64,000 bases of DNA from JANQKX01 sp039028695 (GCA_039028695.1 JBCCHN010000010.1:1-64000); one strand, 5' to 3'; counted from the first letter of the stretch, positions 51,225-60,045 are shown. Numbers and translations: made by a program. Notes: generated from the letters alone by a model not told the origin.

Positions 51225-51881
51225 CGCTTCGATCCCTACCTGGCCTCTGGCGAATGAACTGTTTTTCACTCAGGCTTTCCTGCCTGCTCCCTTTGATTTG
51301 AAATAGTCCGCTCTTAAAGATGACTGGCGCGCTCGGTTCAACCTTGGCCCGTCACACCGGTCATTGAAAAAGCACCACTGTGTTGGCCTCTTTTTTCAGG
51401 CGGCCCTCCCATTTTGCAAGAATCAATCAAAGGGCGCCATGGGCAATGGCCTCAGAGTCCTTTACCCACCGGTCATGGGAAACGCGACAAATTTGTAACA
51501 AGTGTTCAATGAATTATGTGAATCATGGGGATAACTTTGTGGGAAGCTAAGTTAATTTAATTACCCTTATGATTTAATTGGTTTTTTATAAACTGTTGAA
51601 ATTCTCCCAAATGGTGTTTCGAAAAATAGAAACTAGTATAGATAAGCAGAACTGCAGGCTCCAGATTGCCTGGCAAAAAATCATCCAAATCCAAAGTCAG
51701 AGATGCGGACAGGAACTGGGCTACGGCGCCTTGGGAAAAAGCGTCAGCAGAGCCGCGAAAAAGCATTAATCTTCCATGGCATAACGCTACAGGCGGCGCT
51801 ACATAAAGCTTTCGTCCGAACCGATGCGGCCCCTAAACCCCCTTCGGTGCAACGCTCTGCTTAGGGAGAGGTGATCCGGTT
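51225..51881. other. AT-rich intergenic region between flp pilin and the Mo-cofactor genes
   Basis: These 657 bases contain the promoter of the pilin gene (leftward) and of the molybdenum cofactor block (rightward). The part from 51480 to 51660 is strongly AT-rich, including TTAATTTAATTA at 51551-51562. No Moco riboswitch could be confirmed by eye. A small leftward frame (51557-51766) is the only candidate gene. AGGGAGAGG at 51862-51870 is the ribosome-binding site of the gene at 51882. Confidence 0.45.
51557..51766 (-). CDS. Possible 69-residue small protein
   Basis: An open frame beginning ATG at 51766 with GGAAG six bases upstream. The product has no recognisable domain, and its composition is AT-biased relative to neighbours. 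It might be a real small gene or chance in an AT-rich gap. Confidence 0.25.
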   Translation of the reverse strand: MLFRGSADAFSQGAVAQFLSASLTLDLDDFLPGNLEPAVLLIYTSFYFSKHHLGEFQQFIKNQLNHKGN

Positions 51882-52355
51882 ATGGCCAAAGTGGTTTTGG
51901 GATTGCAGTCCGAAACGCATGAACCGCCACCTCTTGAGGCCTTGGTGGTGGCTCTATCCGGTCGTTCCCTTTTGGTCTCCGTGCTCATGGAGACGGAGCC
52001 CGAATTTGATTTGGACCGGCCGGGAAAGGATTCTTATCGTCATCGGCAAGCCGGCGCCAATGAGGTGATGGTATCCTCCACCCACCGCTGGACCTTGCTT
52101 CATGAACGACGCGAAGGCGGCCAGGCGCTGTCGTTATCTGATATTGCGGATCGCAGCTCGGCCGACATTTTGCTCGTTGTTGGATTCAAGGACTGGCCCA
52201 TCGATCGAATTTGCCTATTGGATTCTGGCCAGGCGGCGGGGAAATCCGTCGCCCTTTTGGCTCACGACAAAAACGAATCGTCTGCCGAGGTCTCCGATTT
52301 GGGTGCATTGGTGGACTTTCTGGTGGAGAGATACAGCTTGTCAAATGATGTGTAG
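51882..52355 (+). CDS. MobB-like protein without a P-loop
   Basis: A 157-residue homologue of MobB, the GTP-binding partner of MobA in molybdopterin guanine dinucleotide synthesis. The middle is clearly MobB: DLDRPGKDSYRHRQAGANEV (about residues 43-62), VSSTHRWTLLHERRE and a VVGFKDWP box near 100. However, where MobB has its Walker A (GxSGSGKTT), this protein reads GLQSETHEPPPLEAL at about 7-21, with no Gly-Lys-Thr. The usual KH after the first beta strand is also missing. It should not bind GTP in the normal way. It heads the moeA-moaD-moaE block, 75 bases before moeA. Confidence 0.8.
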   Translation: MAKVVLGLQSETHEPPPLEALVVALSGRSLLVSVLMETEPEFDLDRPGKDSYRHRQAGANEVMVSSTHRWTLLHERREGGQALSLSDIADRSSADILLVVGFKDWPIDRICLLDSGQAAGKSVALLAHDKNESSAEVSDLGALVDFLVERYSLSNDV

Positions 52356-52430
52356 CCGACGGGGGCTGATAAGGATTGCCGTGATGAGCGGCCCTTGACA
52401 GGCGGGTGCGGCTAACGGCATTCAAACCCC

Positions 52431-53702
52431 ATGGCACAGTTAAGTGACGATTGTTTTGCGCACGGCGGCGAGTTGCTCCAAACCCGGGAGGCGTTGGCGC
52501 TGATTTCGGAGCGCATCGGCCGCCTCACTGGTGACGAGGAACTGCCGCTGGACCAGGCCTTGGGCCGTATCTTGGTGGAAGATGTCGTTGGTCAGCGGCC
52601 TATTCCGCCCCTGGACAACTCGGCGGTGGACGGCTTTGCCGTTTATTTCGACGATCTCAAGTCGGATGGGGAAACGGAACTTCCCATCGCCGGGCGGGCG
52701 ACGGCGGGTCATCCGCTGCCGCAAGACCCTGCCGGTGCCCCGGTAGCCCGTGGCTCCGCCGTTCGCATCTTCACCGGCGCGGTCATGCCGGCCGGGCCGG
52801 ATACGGTGATGATGCAGGAAGACTGCCGCATTGAGGCCGACAAAGTCATTATTCAGCCGGGTATCAAGCGCGGAGCCAATCGGCGTTTGGCCGGTGAAGA
52901 CGTGTCCAGCGGCGCAACGGTCTTAAGGGCCGGTCAACGCCTACGCCCCCAAGACCTAGGCCAGGCCGCCGCAGTCGGGCGGGAAAAGCTGCTTGTGTCC
53001 AAAGCGGTCCGCGTGGCTCTTTTTTCCACGGGTGACGAACTCGCCTGTGCGGGCGAGGTTCCCAAGGAAGGGCAAATATTCGATTCCAACCGCCATACCT
53101 TGACCGGGCTGCTGCAGGGGCTTGGCTGCCAGGTCAGCGACCTGGGTATTCTCCGGGATCGGGCTGAGGTGATTACAAGGGCCTTGGCCGAGGCGGCCCC
53201 ATCCCACGATCTCATCCTGACCTCCGGCGGAGTGTCGGTCGGCGACGAGGATCACGTGAAGGCCGCGGTCGAGCAATTGGGCAGCCTTTATGCCTGGCGG
53301 CTTGCCATCAAGCCCGGTAGGCCCGTAGCGCTGGGTCAAGTCGGTGGCACAGCCTTTGCCGGCCTGCCCGGGAATCCCGTCGCGGTCGTCGTTACTTTTT
53401 TGACCATCGTTCGGCCAGCCCTTTTGCGCATGATGGGGGCCAGTCACTTAACGCCCCGGTACTACAAGCTGCGCGCCGCCTTCGATCACCGGAAAAAGCA
53501 AAATCGCCGGGAATGGGTTCGGGTGCATTTGGAAGAGGCGCCTGACGGTGAGACCGAGGCCCATAAATTCCCACGAGACGGCGCCGGCATACTGTCTTCT
53601 TTGGTGGAAGCAGATGGTCTGGTCGAGTTGCCGGAAGGCTTGACCCAATTAAGCGCGGGCGCGATGGTCGACTTCTTGCCATTTAACGAGGTCATCGCAT
53701 GA
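52431..53702 (+). CDS. moeA: Molybdopterin molybdotransferase
   Basis: MoeA inserts molybdate into adenylated molybdopterin. The 423-residue protein shows PIPPLDNSAVDGFAV near residue 58, IFTGAVMPAGPDTVMMQED near 112, the MoaB-like VALFSTGDEL near 200, DSNRHTL, LILTSGGVSVGDEDHVKA near 262 and GLPGNPVAVVVTF near 308. All expected landmarks are intact. It overlaps the moaD start by four bases (ATGA). Confidence 0.96.
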   Translation: MAQLSDDCFAHGGELLQTREALALISERIGRLTGDEELPLDQALGRILVEDVVGQRPIPPLDNSAVDGFAVYFDDLKSDGETELPIAGRATAGHPLPQDPAGAPVARGSAVRIFTGAVMPAGPDTVMMQEDCRIEADKVIIQPGIKRGANRRLAGEDVSSGATVLRAGQRLRPQDLGQAAAVGREKLLVSKAVRVALFSTGDELACAGEVPKEGQIFDSNRHTLTGLLQGLGCQVSDLGILRDRAEVITRALAEAAPSHDLILTSGGVSVGDEDHVKAAVEQLGSLYAWRLAIKPGRPVALGQVGGTAFAGLPGNPVAVVVTFLTIVRPALLRMMGASHLTPRYYKLRAAFDHRKKQNRREWVRVHLEEAPDGETEAHKFPRDGAGILSSLVEADGLVELPEGLTQLSAGAMVDFLPFNEVIA

Positions 53703-53950
53703 AGCTTTTGTATTTTGCCTGGCTGAAGACCAAAACAGGCTGCGCCCAAGAAACACTGGCGCGGCCCGACGGGGTTGATAACGTTCAGGCCCTCTTGACC
53801 TGGCAGCAAGGCAGAGGAGCTGGCTTTGCCGATGGCTTTGCTGACCTCACGGCATTGCGCGTGGCGGTCAATCAAGAATATGCCGACCCCAGTCACCCGG
53901 TCGGTGATGACGATGAAGTGGCCTTTTTCCCGCCGGTGACAGGAGGCTAA
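53699..53950 (+). CDS. moaD: Molybdopterin synthase sulfur carrier subunit
   Basis: MoaD is the ubiquitin-like small subunit of molybdopterin synthase. It has 83 residues, beginning MKLLYFAWLKTKTG and ending in FFPPVTGG. The C-terminal Gly-Gly that becomes the thiocarboxylate is present. It is coupled to moeA and lies six bases before moaE, its partner. Confidence 0.95.
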   Translation: MKLLYFAWLKTKTGCAQETLARPDGVDNVQALLTWQQGRGAGFADGFADLTALRVAVNQEYADPSHPVGDDDEVAFFPPVTGG

Positions 53951-53956
53951 ACGCAG

Positions 53957-54412
53957 ATGATCAAAGTTCAGCAAGAGGACTTTGACGTGGCTGCAGAGCT
54001 CCAGGCGCTCAGCGGCGGCAACCACAAAATTGGCGGTGTCACCGTTTTTGTAGGGCTGGTTCGGGACATGGCGGACAATGAAAATATCTCGGCCATGACC
54101 TTGGAGCACTATCCGGGTATGACCGAAAAGCAGCTCGAAAAGATCGAACAGGAAGCCCGGAATCGCTGGCCTCTCGAGAACAGCCTCATCATCCATCGCT
54201 ATGGTCGTCTGGCACCCGGCGAACAGATCGTGATGGTGGCCACCGCCAGCCCCCACCGGGATGCCGCTTTCGACTCTTGCCGATTCCTCATCGATTGGCT
54301 CAAGACCAAGGCGCCTTTTTGGAAACTGGAGGAAACCCCCGACGGCGGCAAATGGGTTGACGCCCGCGCCAGCGACGACGCGGCAGCGGAACGATGGCGA
54401 AAGCTGTCCTGA
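53957..54412 (+). CDS. moaE: Molybdopterin synthase catalytic subunit
   Basis: MoaE converts precursor Z (cPMP) to molybdopterin using sulfur from MoaD. The 151-residue protein has GGVTVFVGLVRD near residue 26, LEHYPGMTEKQLEKIEQEA near 48, IIHRYGRLAPGEQIVMVATAS near 76, HRDAAFDSCRFLIDWLKTKAPFWKLE near 100 with the active-site lysines, and a final WVDAR. It is complete and of normal length. Confidence 0.96.
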   Translation: MIKVQQEDFDVAAELQALSGGNHKIGGVTVFVGLVRDMADNENISAMTLEHYPGMTEKQLEKIEQEARNRWPLENSLIIHRYGRLAPGEQIVMVATASPHRDAAFDSCRFLIDWLKTKAPFWKLEETPDGGKWVDARASDDAAAERWRKLS

Positions 54413-54496
54413 GGTGCCAAATAAATCAATACGAGCGAATCAAAGACTCGATCTCACCGGTTTTATCCCAAATCCGGTTACAGTCGCAGGGCTGAC

Positions 54497-55081
54497 TCAC
54501 GGCAGAGCCGTCAAAGCATCAAAATCGATGGCTTCAAGATAGGCGATTTTGGTGGCTTCATCAGCGTTGCCGCCAATCATGATCAAAAAGCGGTTGCCGA
54601 TCAGCATTTGGACTTCACCATCCTGGGTCACCATGCCGGTCTGTCGTTTTACACGAATGAGTTTGCCGCCGCTGGACTGAACCATAGCCGCATTGCCCAT
54701 GATTGCACCAAACTGCTGGATCATGGGTGAGTCGCCCATGATGTTGATGGTCACATCTTCATTGTCTTTTCGGTATTCGCCGGCTGTGGAAATGCCGCCC
54801 ATGAAGGCCATGGCGGCTCCGTCGCCTGATATCTCTTCAAAGGACCAACCTTCCATGGGTGGGGGCAACACATCCTGCAGGGCCCCGGCCTTCATTTGGC
54901 TTAGCAACTGGTTTGCATAGTCCATGGCCTTCGCCGCTTCGCCAATCTCGCCGGCCTCATAAAGTTCCAAGATCTCCGTGATGACGTCGGTGAATTCATC
55001 CGCCTTGGCAGGCGTGTAACTTGCAAAGGCCATGGCGGCAACCATCGGCAAACTGAGAACTTTAAACAATCGACGCATCAC
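54497..55081 (-). CDS. Secreted protein of unknown function
   Basis: A 194-residue protein with a Sec signal peptide (MMRRLFKVLSLPMVAAMAFASYTPAKA, cleaved at about residue 28). The mature part is acidic, and the segment from WSFEEISGDGAAMAFMGG to the end alternates beta-like strands. It may be a periplasmic protein of the kind annotated only as hypothetical. It is convergent with moaE and its only near neighbour upstream is ilvE. I do not recognise a family. Confidence 0.75.
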   Translation of the reverse strand: MMRRLFKVLSLPMVAAMAFASYTPAKADEFTDVITEILELYEAGEIGEAAKAMDYANQLLSQMKAGALQDVLPPPMEGWSFEEISGDGAAMAFMGGISTAGEYRKDNEDVTINIMGDSPMIQQFGAIMGNAAMVQSSGGKLIRVKRQTGMVTQDGEVQMLIGNRFLIMIGGNADEATKIAYLEAIDFDALTALP

Positions 55082-55195
55082 AGACCCCTTTAAGGCTAAA
55101 AATCAGCTCTTGTTAGAGGGAAATCCTGCTGAAGTCCTACTCAAAAAGCAAGTTAGGCCTTTCGAGATTGCTCACAAAATCAATTGCTTGCAATC

Positions 55196-55228
55196 AAAAG
55201 GGGTGGTCTTTCAGGAGAAAAACCACCC
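55196..55228 (-). terminator. Probable terminator after ilvE
   Basis: On the minus strand GGGTGGT and ACCACCC form a stem around a T-rich loop and are followed by CTTTTG. It lies about 40 bases beyond the ilvE stop. Confidence 0.6.
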
Positions 55229-55269
55229 GCATTTAGAAAATTCCCCGGCCCTTGCGGCTCGAAGCTCTC

Positions 55270-56166
55270 TTAGGCCGCGCTGGCAGATTCTGCGGATGAG
55301 CGAACCAACTTATCAAAATCCATCACCAGATTTTTGGAGATTTCACCCGGCGTGAAGCTGTAGCGATCGATCTCGCGGACCGGGGTGACTTCGACCGCCG
55401 TGCCCGTGAGGAAAACTTCCTGGGTATGCGCCAACTCCTCAGGCATGATCGCCCGCTCAATGACCTCATAACCGCGCCGTTTTGCCAGTTCGATGACGGT
55501 TTGCCGGGTGATGCCGTTCAAGAAGCAGTCCGCCAAGGGTGTATGAATCTTGCCGTCTTGAACCAAAAACACATTGGCACCCGTGGCTTCGGCAATCTGC
55601 CCGCGGTAGTCCAACATCAAACAATCGCTGTAGCCCTGGGCCTCGGCCTCGTGCTTGGAAAGGGTACAAATCATATACAGTCCGGCGGCTTTGGCATGGA
55701 CGGGTGCGCACTCCGGGCTGGGCCGACGATAGCGGGCGATGGACATGCGGATGCCCTCCAAGCGGGCTTCCGGGGTAAAGTAGGCTGGCCACTCCCAGGC
55801 GGCGATGGCCACGTGAATTTGCGTCTGTTGCGCGGAAATGGCCATCATTTCGCTGCCGCGCCAGGCTACCGGGCGCAAATAGCCATCCTCAATTCCATTG
55901 GCCTTAAGAACCTCCATGCAGGCATCGTCGATTGTCTGGCGGCTATAGGGGATTTCAAAGCCCAGAACCCGTGCCGACTCCAAAAAACGGTCATGATGCT
56001 CCGCCATTTTAAAAATCCGCCCATCGTAACTGCGCTCGCCCTCGAATACGCAAGAACCGTAGTGAAGGCCGTGGCTGAGGGCATGTAACTTGGCGTCCCG
56101 CCAGGGAATCAATTCGCCGTTGAACCAGATAATCCCGTCCCGATCGTCAAAGGGAAAAAGTGCCAT
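55270..56166 (-). CDS. ilvE: Branched-chain amino acid aminotransferase
   Basis: IlvE transfers amino groups between glutamate and the keto acids of Val, Leu and Ile, using PLP (fold type IV). The 298-residue protein has GIIWFNGELIPWRDAKLHALSH at the start, the PLP lysine in HAKAAGLY near residue 157, and IAEATGANVFLVQDGKIHTP near 190 with the conserved Glu. The length is normal. Its start is divergent from a MarR gene across a 167-base gap. Confidence 0.94.
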   Translation of the reverse strand: MALFPFDDRDGIIWFNGELIPWRDAKLHALSHGLHYGSCVFEGERSYDGRIFKMAEHHDRFLESARVLGFEIPYSRQTIDDACMEVLKANGIEDGYLRPVAWRGSEMMAISAQQTQIHVAIAAWEWPAYFTPEARLEGIRMSIARYRRPSPECAPVHAKAAGLYMICTLSKHEAEAQGYSDCLMLDYRGQIAEATGANVFLVQDGKIHTPLADCFLNGITRQTVIELAKRRGYEVIERAIMPEELAHTQEVFLTGTAVEVTPVREIDRYSFTPGEISKNLVMDFDKLVRSSAESASAA

Positions 56167-56324
56167 GGGAACGCCCTTTCCTTGCTTTCAAATTACCGCT
56201 ATAGCAATTCCGCCCTCTGGCAGTCCCACTGCGGCTAAGTAAATTTCGTTAATTGACGCAGAAATGGAAATAAAATTACCCACCCGCGTCACTCGTCTTT
56301 TGTGATGTAACAAAATGGAACAAA

Positions 56325-56345
56325 TATGTCAACATGGCTGACATA
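56325..56345. promoter_or_regulatory. Inverted repeat spanning the MarR start codon
   Basis: TATGTCA and TGACATA form a perfect 7-base inverted repeat with a 7-base spacer. The MarR gene's ATG at 56334 lies within the spacer. A dimeric MarR protein bound here would block its own expression, so it is a good candidate autoregulatory operator. Confidence 0.6.
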
Positions 56346-56849
56346 AAAAGAGATGCCAATCCGCTGTTCCTCCGCGAAGAGGACCTTCGGCAAGCGATGG
56401 AATTGATGTTTTTTGCCTATCGGGATTTTATCGCCGAACCTGACCGGGTGTTGTCCCAATACGATTTTGGGCGCGCCCACCACCGGGTGGTCTATTTCGT
56501 GGGCCGCCACCCTTCGATCACCGTGAAAGACTTGCTGCGGATCCTTGAAATTACCAAGCAGTCCCTATCTCGGGTGTTGGGCCAGCTTGTCCGCGAAGGC
56601 TTTATTTCCCAAACCGAAGGCCACGAAGATCGGCGTCAGAGGCTGCTCAATCTGACCGATAAAGGCCGCGCGCTTGAAAAAGCCATGTTCGATATTCAAA
56701 GCCAACGGATTTCCAACGCCTATCGCACAGCCGGGCCCGATGCCGTTGAAGGATTCCGCCAAGTCATGTTGAATTTGATGGGCGACCCGGCCCGCCGACG
56801 CTTTGGTGGCTCCGTGGACGATCAAGCCAAAGGCACCGGCAACAGATAA
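56334..56849 (+). CDS. MarR-family transcriptional regulator
   Basis: A 171-residue winged-helix regulator. The DNA-binding core is FGRAHHRVVYFVGRHPSITVKDLLRILEITKQSLSRVLGQLVREGFI (about residues 40-90), followed by the wing GHEDRRQRLLNLTDKG near 99. The N-terminal region is typical of a MarR subgroup found beside ilvE in Alphaproteobacteria. The ligand is unknown. It probably acts on its own promoter through the palindrome at its start, and perhaps on ilvE. It is followed by the response regulator gene. Confidence 0.9.
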   Translation: MADIKRDANPLFLREEDLRQAMELMFFAYRDFIAEPDRVLSQYDFGRAHHRVVYFVGRHPSITVKDLLRILEITKQSLSRVLGQLVREGFISQTEGHEDRRQRLLNLTDKGRALEKAMFDIQSQRISNAYRTAGPDAVEGFRQVMLNLMGDPARRRFGGSVDDQAKGTGNR

Positions 56850-56984
56850 CCATTACTATCGGGAATTCGTCGTTCTATTCTTGCGCAAGTTCGCCCTGAC
56901 GATGGATTACAGTCTTTGTGGATTGATGGGGAAAGGGTCGGGCAAAATGTTTATCAGGCGCGGCTCAGTCTCTATACTGCTGGC

Positions 56985-57668
56985 ATGACCGAACCGGCTC
57001 ATATCCTTGTTGTTGATGATGATCGGCGCCTGCGGGACCTCTTGCAGCGTTATTTGTCCGAGCAGGGTTTTCGCGTGACGACCGGGCTTGATGCAGCCGA
57101 CGCTCGCGCGAAGTTAGCCTCCTTCTCCTTCGATCTATTGGTCCTGGACATTATGATGCCCGGCGAAACAGGTCTTGAGCTGACCCAGTCCTTGCGTGCC
57201 ATCAGCGACGTGCCGATTTTGCTGTTGACCGCGATGGGTGACGCCAGCGACCGAATCCAGGGCCTGGAAATGGGTGCTGATGACTATCTGACAAAACCTT
57301 TCGAGCCGCGAGAATTGGTGCTGAGGATAAATGCGGTCCTTCGCCGCACTGTCGAGCCCCCAGCGGCTCTTCCGGAAAAGCTTCACTTCGGTGACTTTTG
57401 TTTCGATTTGGCCCGCGACGAGCTGTCCCGGGAAAACCAACCCATCCGCCTGACCAGCGCGGAGATTTCACTCCTGAAGGCACTGGCGCGCCAGCCCGGT
57501 GTTCCCATCAGCCGCGAAGCTCTGACCGCAGCCAGTCAGGTGCCGGGCAATGCCCGCACCATCGATGTCCAAGTGACCCGATTGCGTCGAAAGATCGAGC
57601 AGAATCCGAAATTTCCCCGTTATCTGCAAACTGTGCGGGGAACTGGCTATGTGCTCATGCCGGACTGA
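56985..57668 (+). CDS. OmpR-family two-component response regulator
   Basis: A 227-residue regulator. The receiver domain has the acidic pair at D11-D13, phospho-acceptor D55 in LVLDIMMPG, the LLTA motif near 83 and K107 in the YLTKPFEP segment. The C-terminal winged helix is OmpR/PhoB type (LTSAEISLLKALARQPG, then IDVQVTRLRRKIEQNPKFPRYLQTVRGTGYV). ATG at 56985 fits the family; the longer frame from 56916 does not. It is seven bases ahead of its histidine kinase gene. Confidence 0.94.
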   Translation: MTEPAHILVVDDDRRLRDLLQRYLSEQGFRVTTGLDAADARAKLASFSFDLLVLDIMMPGETGLELTQSLRAISDVPILLLTAMGDASDRIQGLEMGADDYLTKPFEPRELVLRINAVLRRTVEPPAALPEKLHFGDFCFDLARDELSRENQPIRLTSAEISLLKALARQPGVPISREALTAASQVPGNARTIDVQVTRLRRKIEQNPKFPRYLQTVRGTGYVLMPD

Positions 57669-57674
57669 GCAATC

Positions 57675-59018
57675 ATGATGGAGCGATCAGATAGTCGAAA
57701 GAAGGAATCGCTCATCAAGCGGTTTCTGCCCCACACGTTGTTGGGCAGGTCCTTGTTGATCATATTGGTGCCCTTGGTCTTGCTCCAAGTGGTGTCAACC
57801 TGGGTTTTTTATGATCGCCATTACAACACCATCACACGGCGACTGGCGCAGGGTATCGCCGGTGACATCGCCGCGGTTATCTTGATTCTGGACCGTAATC
57901 CGACACCCCTAGAACGAGACCAGGCGTTCCGGCTATCGGAAAAGGCCATGTGGTTGAACCTGGCTTTCGAAGAGGGTGCCAATTTGCCCGATGAAGCGGC
58001 CTTGGACCCAAGCGGGTTCCTGGATGTTCGCCTGGCCAAGGCCCTCTCGGAGCGCTTTAGCTATCCTTTTTACATCGATTCCGATTACCCCGATGAAAGG
58101 GTGCTCATTCAAGTCCAACGCCATAACGGGGTGCTCAACGTGCTGGTGAGCGCCGAACGTCTCTTTAGCTCCACCACCTATATTTTCATCATGTGGATGG
58201 TCGGTACCTCGATCATCCTCTTTGCCGTGGCCATGATTTTTATGCGCAATCAGATTAAGCCCATCCGGCGGCTTGCCGAAGCGGCCGAGGGCTTCGGTAA
58301 GGGTCGGGATGTGGCCAGTTTCAAACCGGAAGGGGCCACCGAGGTGCGTCAGGCCTCCGCCGCCTTCTTGCGCATGCGTAACCGCATTAAACGGCAAATC
58401 CAGCAGCGCACGGAAATGCTTGCCGGCGTCTCCCACGATTTGCGAACCCCCTTGACCCGTATGAAGCTGCAGCTGGAAATGCTGCAAAGAAGCACAGAGG
58501 TGGAAAGCCTCCAATCCGATGTAATCGAGATGGAGCAAATGGTGGAAGGCTATCTGGCCTTTGCGCGAGGCGAGGGAACCGAACAGCGTCAGAATACTGA
58601 TTTGGGGTCCCTGTTAGGCGAGGTCGTGACGCAAATGAGCCGGGACGGCGGCCTCATCGACCTTCATTTGGAAGAGGCTCTTTACCTGCCCCTGCAGCGA
58701 GAGGCCATGCGCCGTTGCCTGACCAACCTGATTGCCAATGCTAAGCGTCACGGCGACCACGTTATGGTTAAGGCGGGGCGACGGGATACGGCCATTGAAG
58801 TCACCATTGACGATGACGGTCCCGGTATCCCCGTTGAGCAACGAGGTGAAGTTTTTAAACCTTTCATCCGCTTGGATCTATCCCGCAACCCCGAGACCGG
58901 CGGATCCGGGCTGGGCCTCACCATCGCTTTGGATGTTGTGCGTAATCACGGTGGTGAACTGTCTTTGGAGGACGCGCCGGGCGGTGGCCTGCGTGCCCGG
59001 GTTATTCTGCCAATTTAG
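57675..59018 (+). CDS. EnvZ-like sensor histidine kinase
   Basis: A 447-residue inner-membrane kinase. Two membrane segments (about 25-47 and 172-193) enclose a periplasmic domain of about 125 residues. A HAMP region (about 194-245) follows, with the phospho-acceptor H254 in GVSHDLRTPLTRMKLQLEM and the ATPase boxes N (LTNLIANAKRHGD), G1 (DDDGPGIP) and G2 (GSGLGLTIALDVV). The layout is EnvZ-like. The signal is unknown. It is coupled with the upstream regulator gene. Confidence 0.93.
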   Translation: MMERSDSRKKESLIKRFLPHTLLGRSLLIILVPLVLLQVVSTWVFYDRHYNTITRRLAQGIAGDIAAVILILDRNPTPLERDQAFRLSEKAMWLNLAFEEGANLPDEAALDPSGFLDVRLAKALSERFSYPFYIDSDYPDERVLIQVQRHNGVLNVLVSAERLFSSTTYIFIMWMVGTSIILFAVAMIFMRNQIKPIRRLAEAAEGFGKGRDVASFKPEGATEVRQASAAFLRMRNRIKRQIQQRTEMLAGVSHDLRTPLTRMKLQLEMLQRSTEVESLQSDVIEMEQMVEGYLAFARGEGTEQRQNTDLGSLLGEVVTQMSRDGGLIDLHLEEALYLPLQREAMRRCLTNLIANAKRHGDHVMVKAGRRDTAIEVTIDDDGPGIPVEQRGEVFKPFIRLDLSRNPETGGSGLGLTIALDVVRNHGGELSLEDAPGGGLRARVILPI

Positions 59019-59222
59019 GCTTGGCAACAAAGCCTGCCGCTTCGGCGCGTCCATCCTGAATGTCAGGCCGTCAGCGACCTGGCTGTGGGCCGGGGAAGCG
59101 CCCGGATCAACTGCCTAAATTTGTTGCAAAATTCCATATATTCTGGTTTTCTAATAGAATGGCTTTGTGTCGGAGGGTTTATTTTCAGCCCGTTCGGCCG
59201 GCAACCTAGGAAGGGGATCGCG

Positions 59223-59675
59223 ATGTCAGGAGACAATCGAGAAAGAACACGCCCGGCTCCGGCCCAGGCGTTAACCGATAATTTTCATGAAAAAGCCCGA
59301 CAAATAAGAATTCTATGTATTTTTTTCATTGCCGGCTTTTTTGTCCTCGTCGCCTTATCGACCTTGGCGCGGGCGGCTGAGGGCGTGACCGTCCACCGGG
59401 GCTCCTATACCGAAGTCGAAAAGTCGCAGCCGACTGTGACCGAAGAAGCCGGCGTCTCGGTTGTCCGCGGCCCGGCTGTGCCCTTGGTGGGCGCGGCTGA
59501 TACCACCTCGTACTATCCCGCCATTCAGCAGACGCCGGATTTTGTGCCGTTACGCGGCTTTGCTGGCTGGTTTGTCGACTATAAGAGGAACCGCTTCGGC
59601 AACTGCTTCCGCCTCAGCACAGGCGAGTACCTGGGCTACGAAATTTTGTGTACCTGGCGGCCACTGCCGGGCTAA
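59223..59675 (+). CDS. Single-pass membrane protein of unknown function
   Basis: A 150-residue protein with a basic cytoplasmic lead and one hydrophobic segment (about residues 26-48, RILCIFFIAGFFVLVALSTLARA), which could be an anchor or a long signal. The remaining region is exported, with two cysteines (NCFRL and LCTWRP) that may pair. I do not recognise a family. The ATG at 59223 follows AAGGGGATC. It has its own gap (about 200 bases) after the kinase gene. Confidence 0.65.
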   Translation: MSGDNRERTRPAPAQALTDNFHEKARQIRILCIFFIAGFFVLVALSTLARAAEGVTVHRGSYTEVEKSQPTVTEEAGVSVVRGPAVPLVGAADTTSYYPAIQQTPDFVPLRGFAGWFVDYKRNRFGNCFRLSTGEYLGYEILCTWRPLPG

Positions 59676-59697
59676 GTCCCTCTTTGGATATGTGCTG

Positions 59698-60045
59698 TTA
59701 AAAGAGCCTCCCGCCGTCGGGTACCGTCTGACTTGGCTGGATCATCACCACACCCCCATCCCCGTCGGGAAAGCCAAGGACTAGCACTTCCGACATGACC
59801 GGGCCGATCTGCTTGGGTGGGAAGTTGACCACCGCCGCGACCTGCCGGCCGGGCAAGTCTTCCAGGTCATAGTGTTTGGTGATTTGCGCCGATGTCTTGC
59901 GTTCGCCAATGTCGGGACCGAAGTCGATCCACAATTTAAAGGCTGGGTGGCGTGCCTCGGGAAAGGGCTCCGCCCGCAAGATGGTGCCCACGCGCACGTC
60001 GACCTTCAAAAAATCGTCGAATGTAATTCTATCTTGATCGGCCAT
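59698..60045 (-). CDS. csaA: tRNA-binding chaperone CsaA
   Basis: A 115-residue protein forming one EMAP-II/OB-fold tRNA-binding domain, DDFLKVDVRVGTILRAEPFPEARHPAFKL at the start. GERKTSAQITKHY is near residue 48 and GRQVAAVVNFPPKQIGPVMSEVLVLGF near 66, as in CsaA. CsaA proteins are dimers proposed to act as a secretion chaperone or a tRNA binder. It converges on the small membrane-protein gene, leaving 22 bases between stops. Confidence 0.92.
   Translation of the reverse strand: MADQDRITFDDFLKVDVRVGTILRAEPFPEARHPAFKLWIDFGPDIGERKTSAQITKHYDLEDLPGRQVAAVVNFPPKQIGPVMSEVLVLGFPDGDGGVVMIQPSQTVPDGGRLF

Noticed and set aside
51781..51881. A molybdenum-cofactor riboswitch upstream of the MobB-like gene
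   Set aside because: I could not pair the conserved stems of that RNA class by eye. A covariance-model search would be needed to decide.
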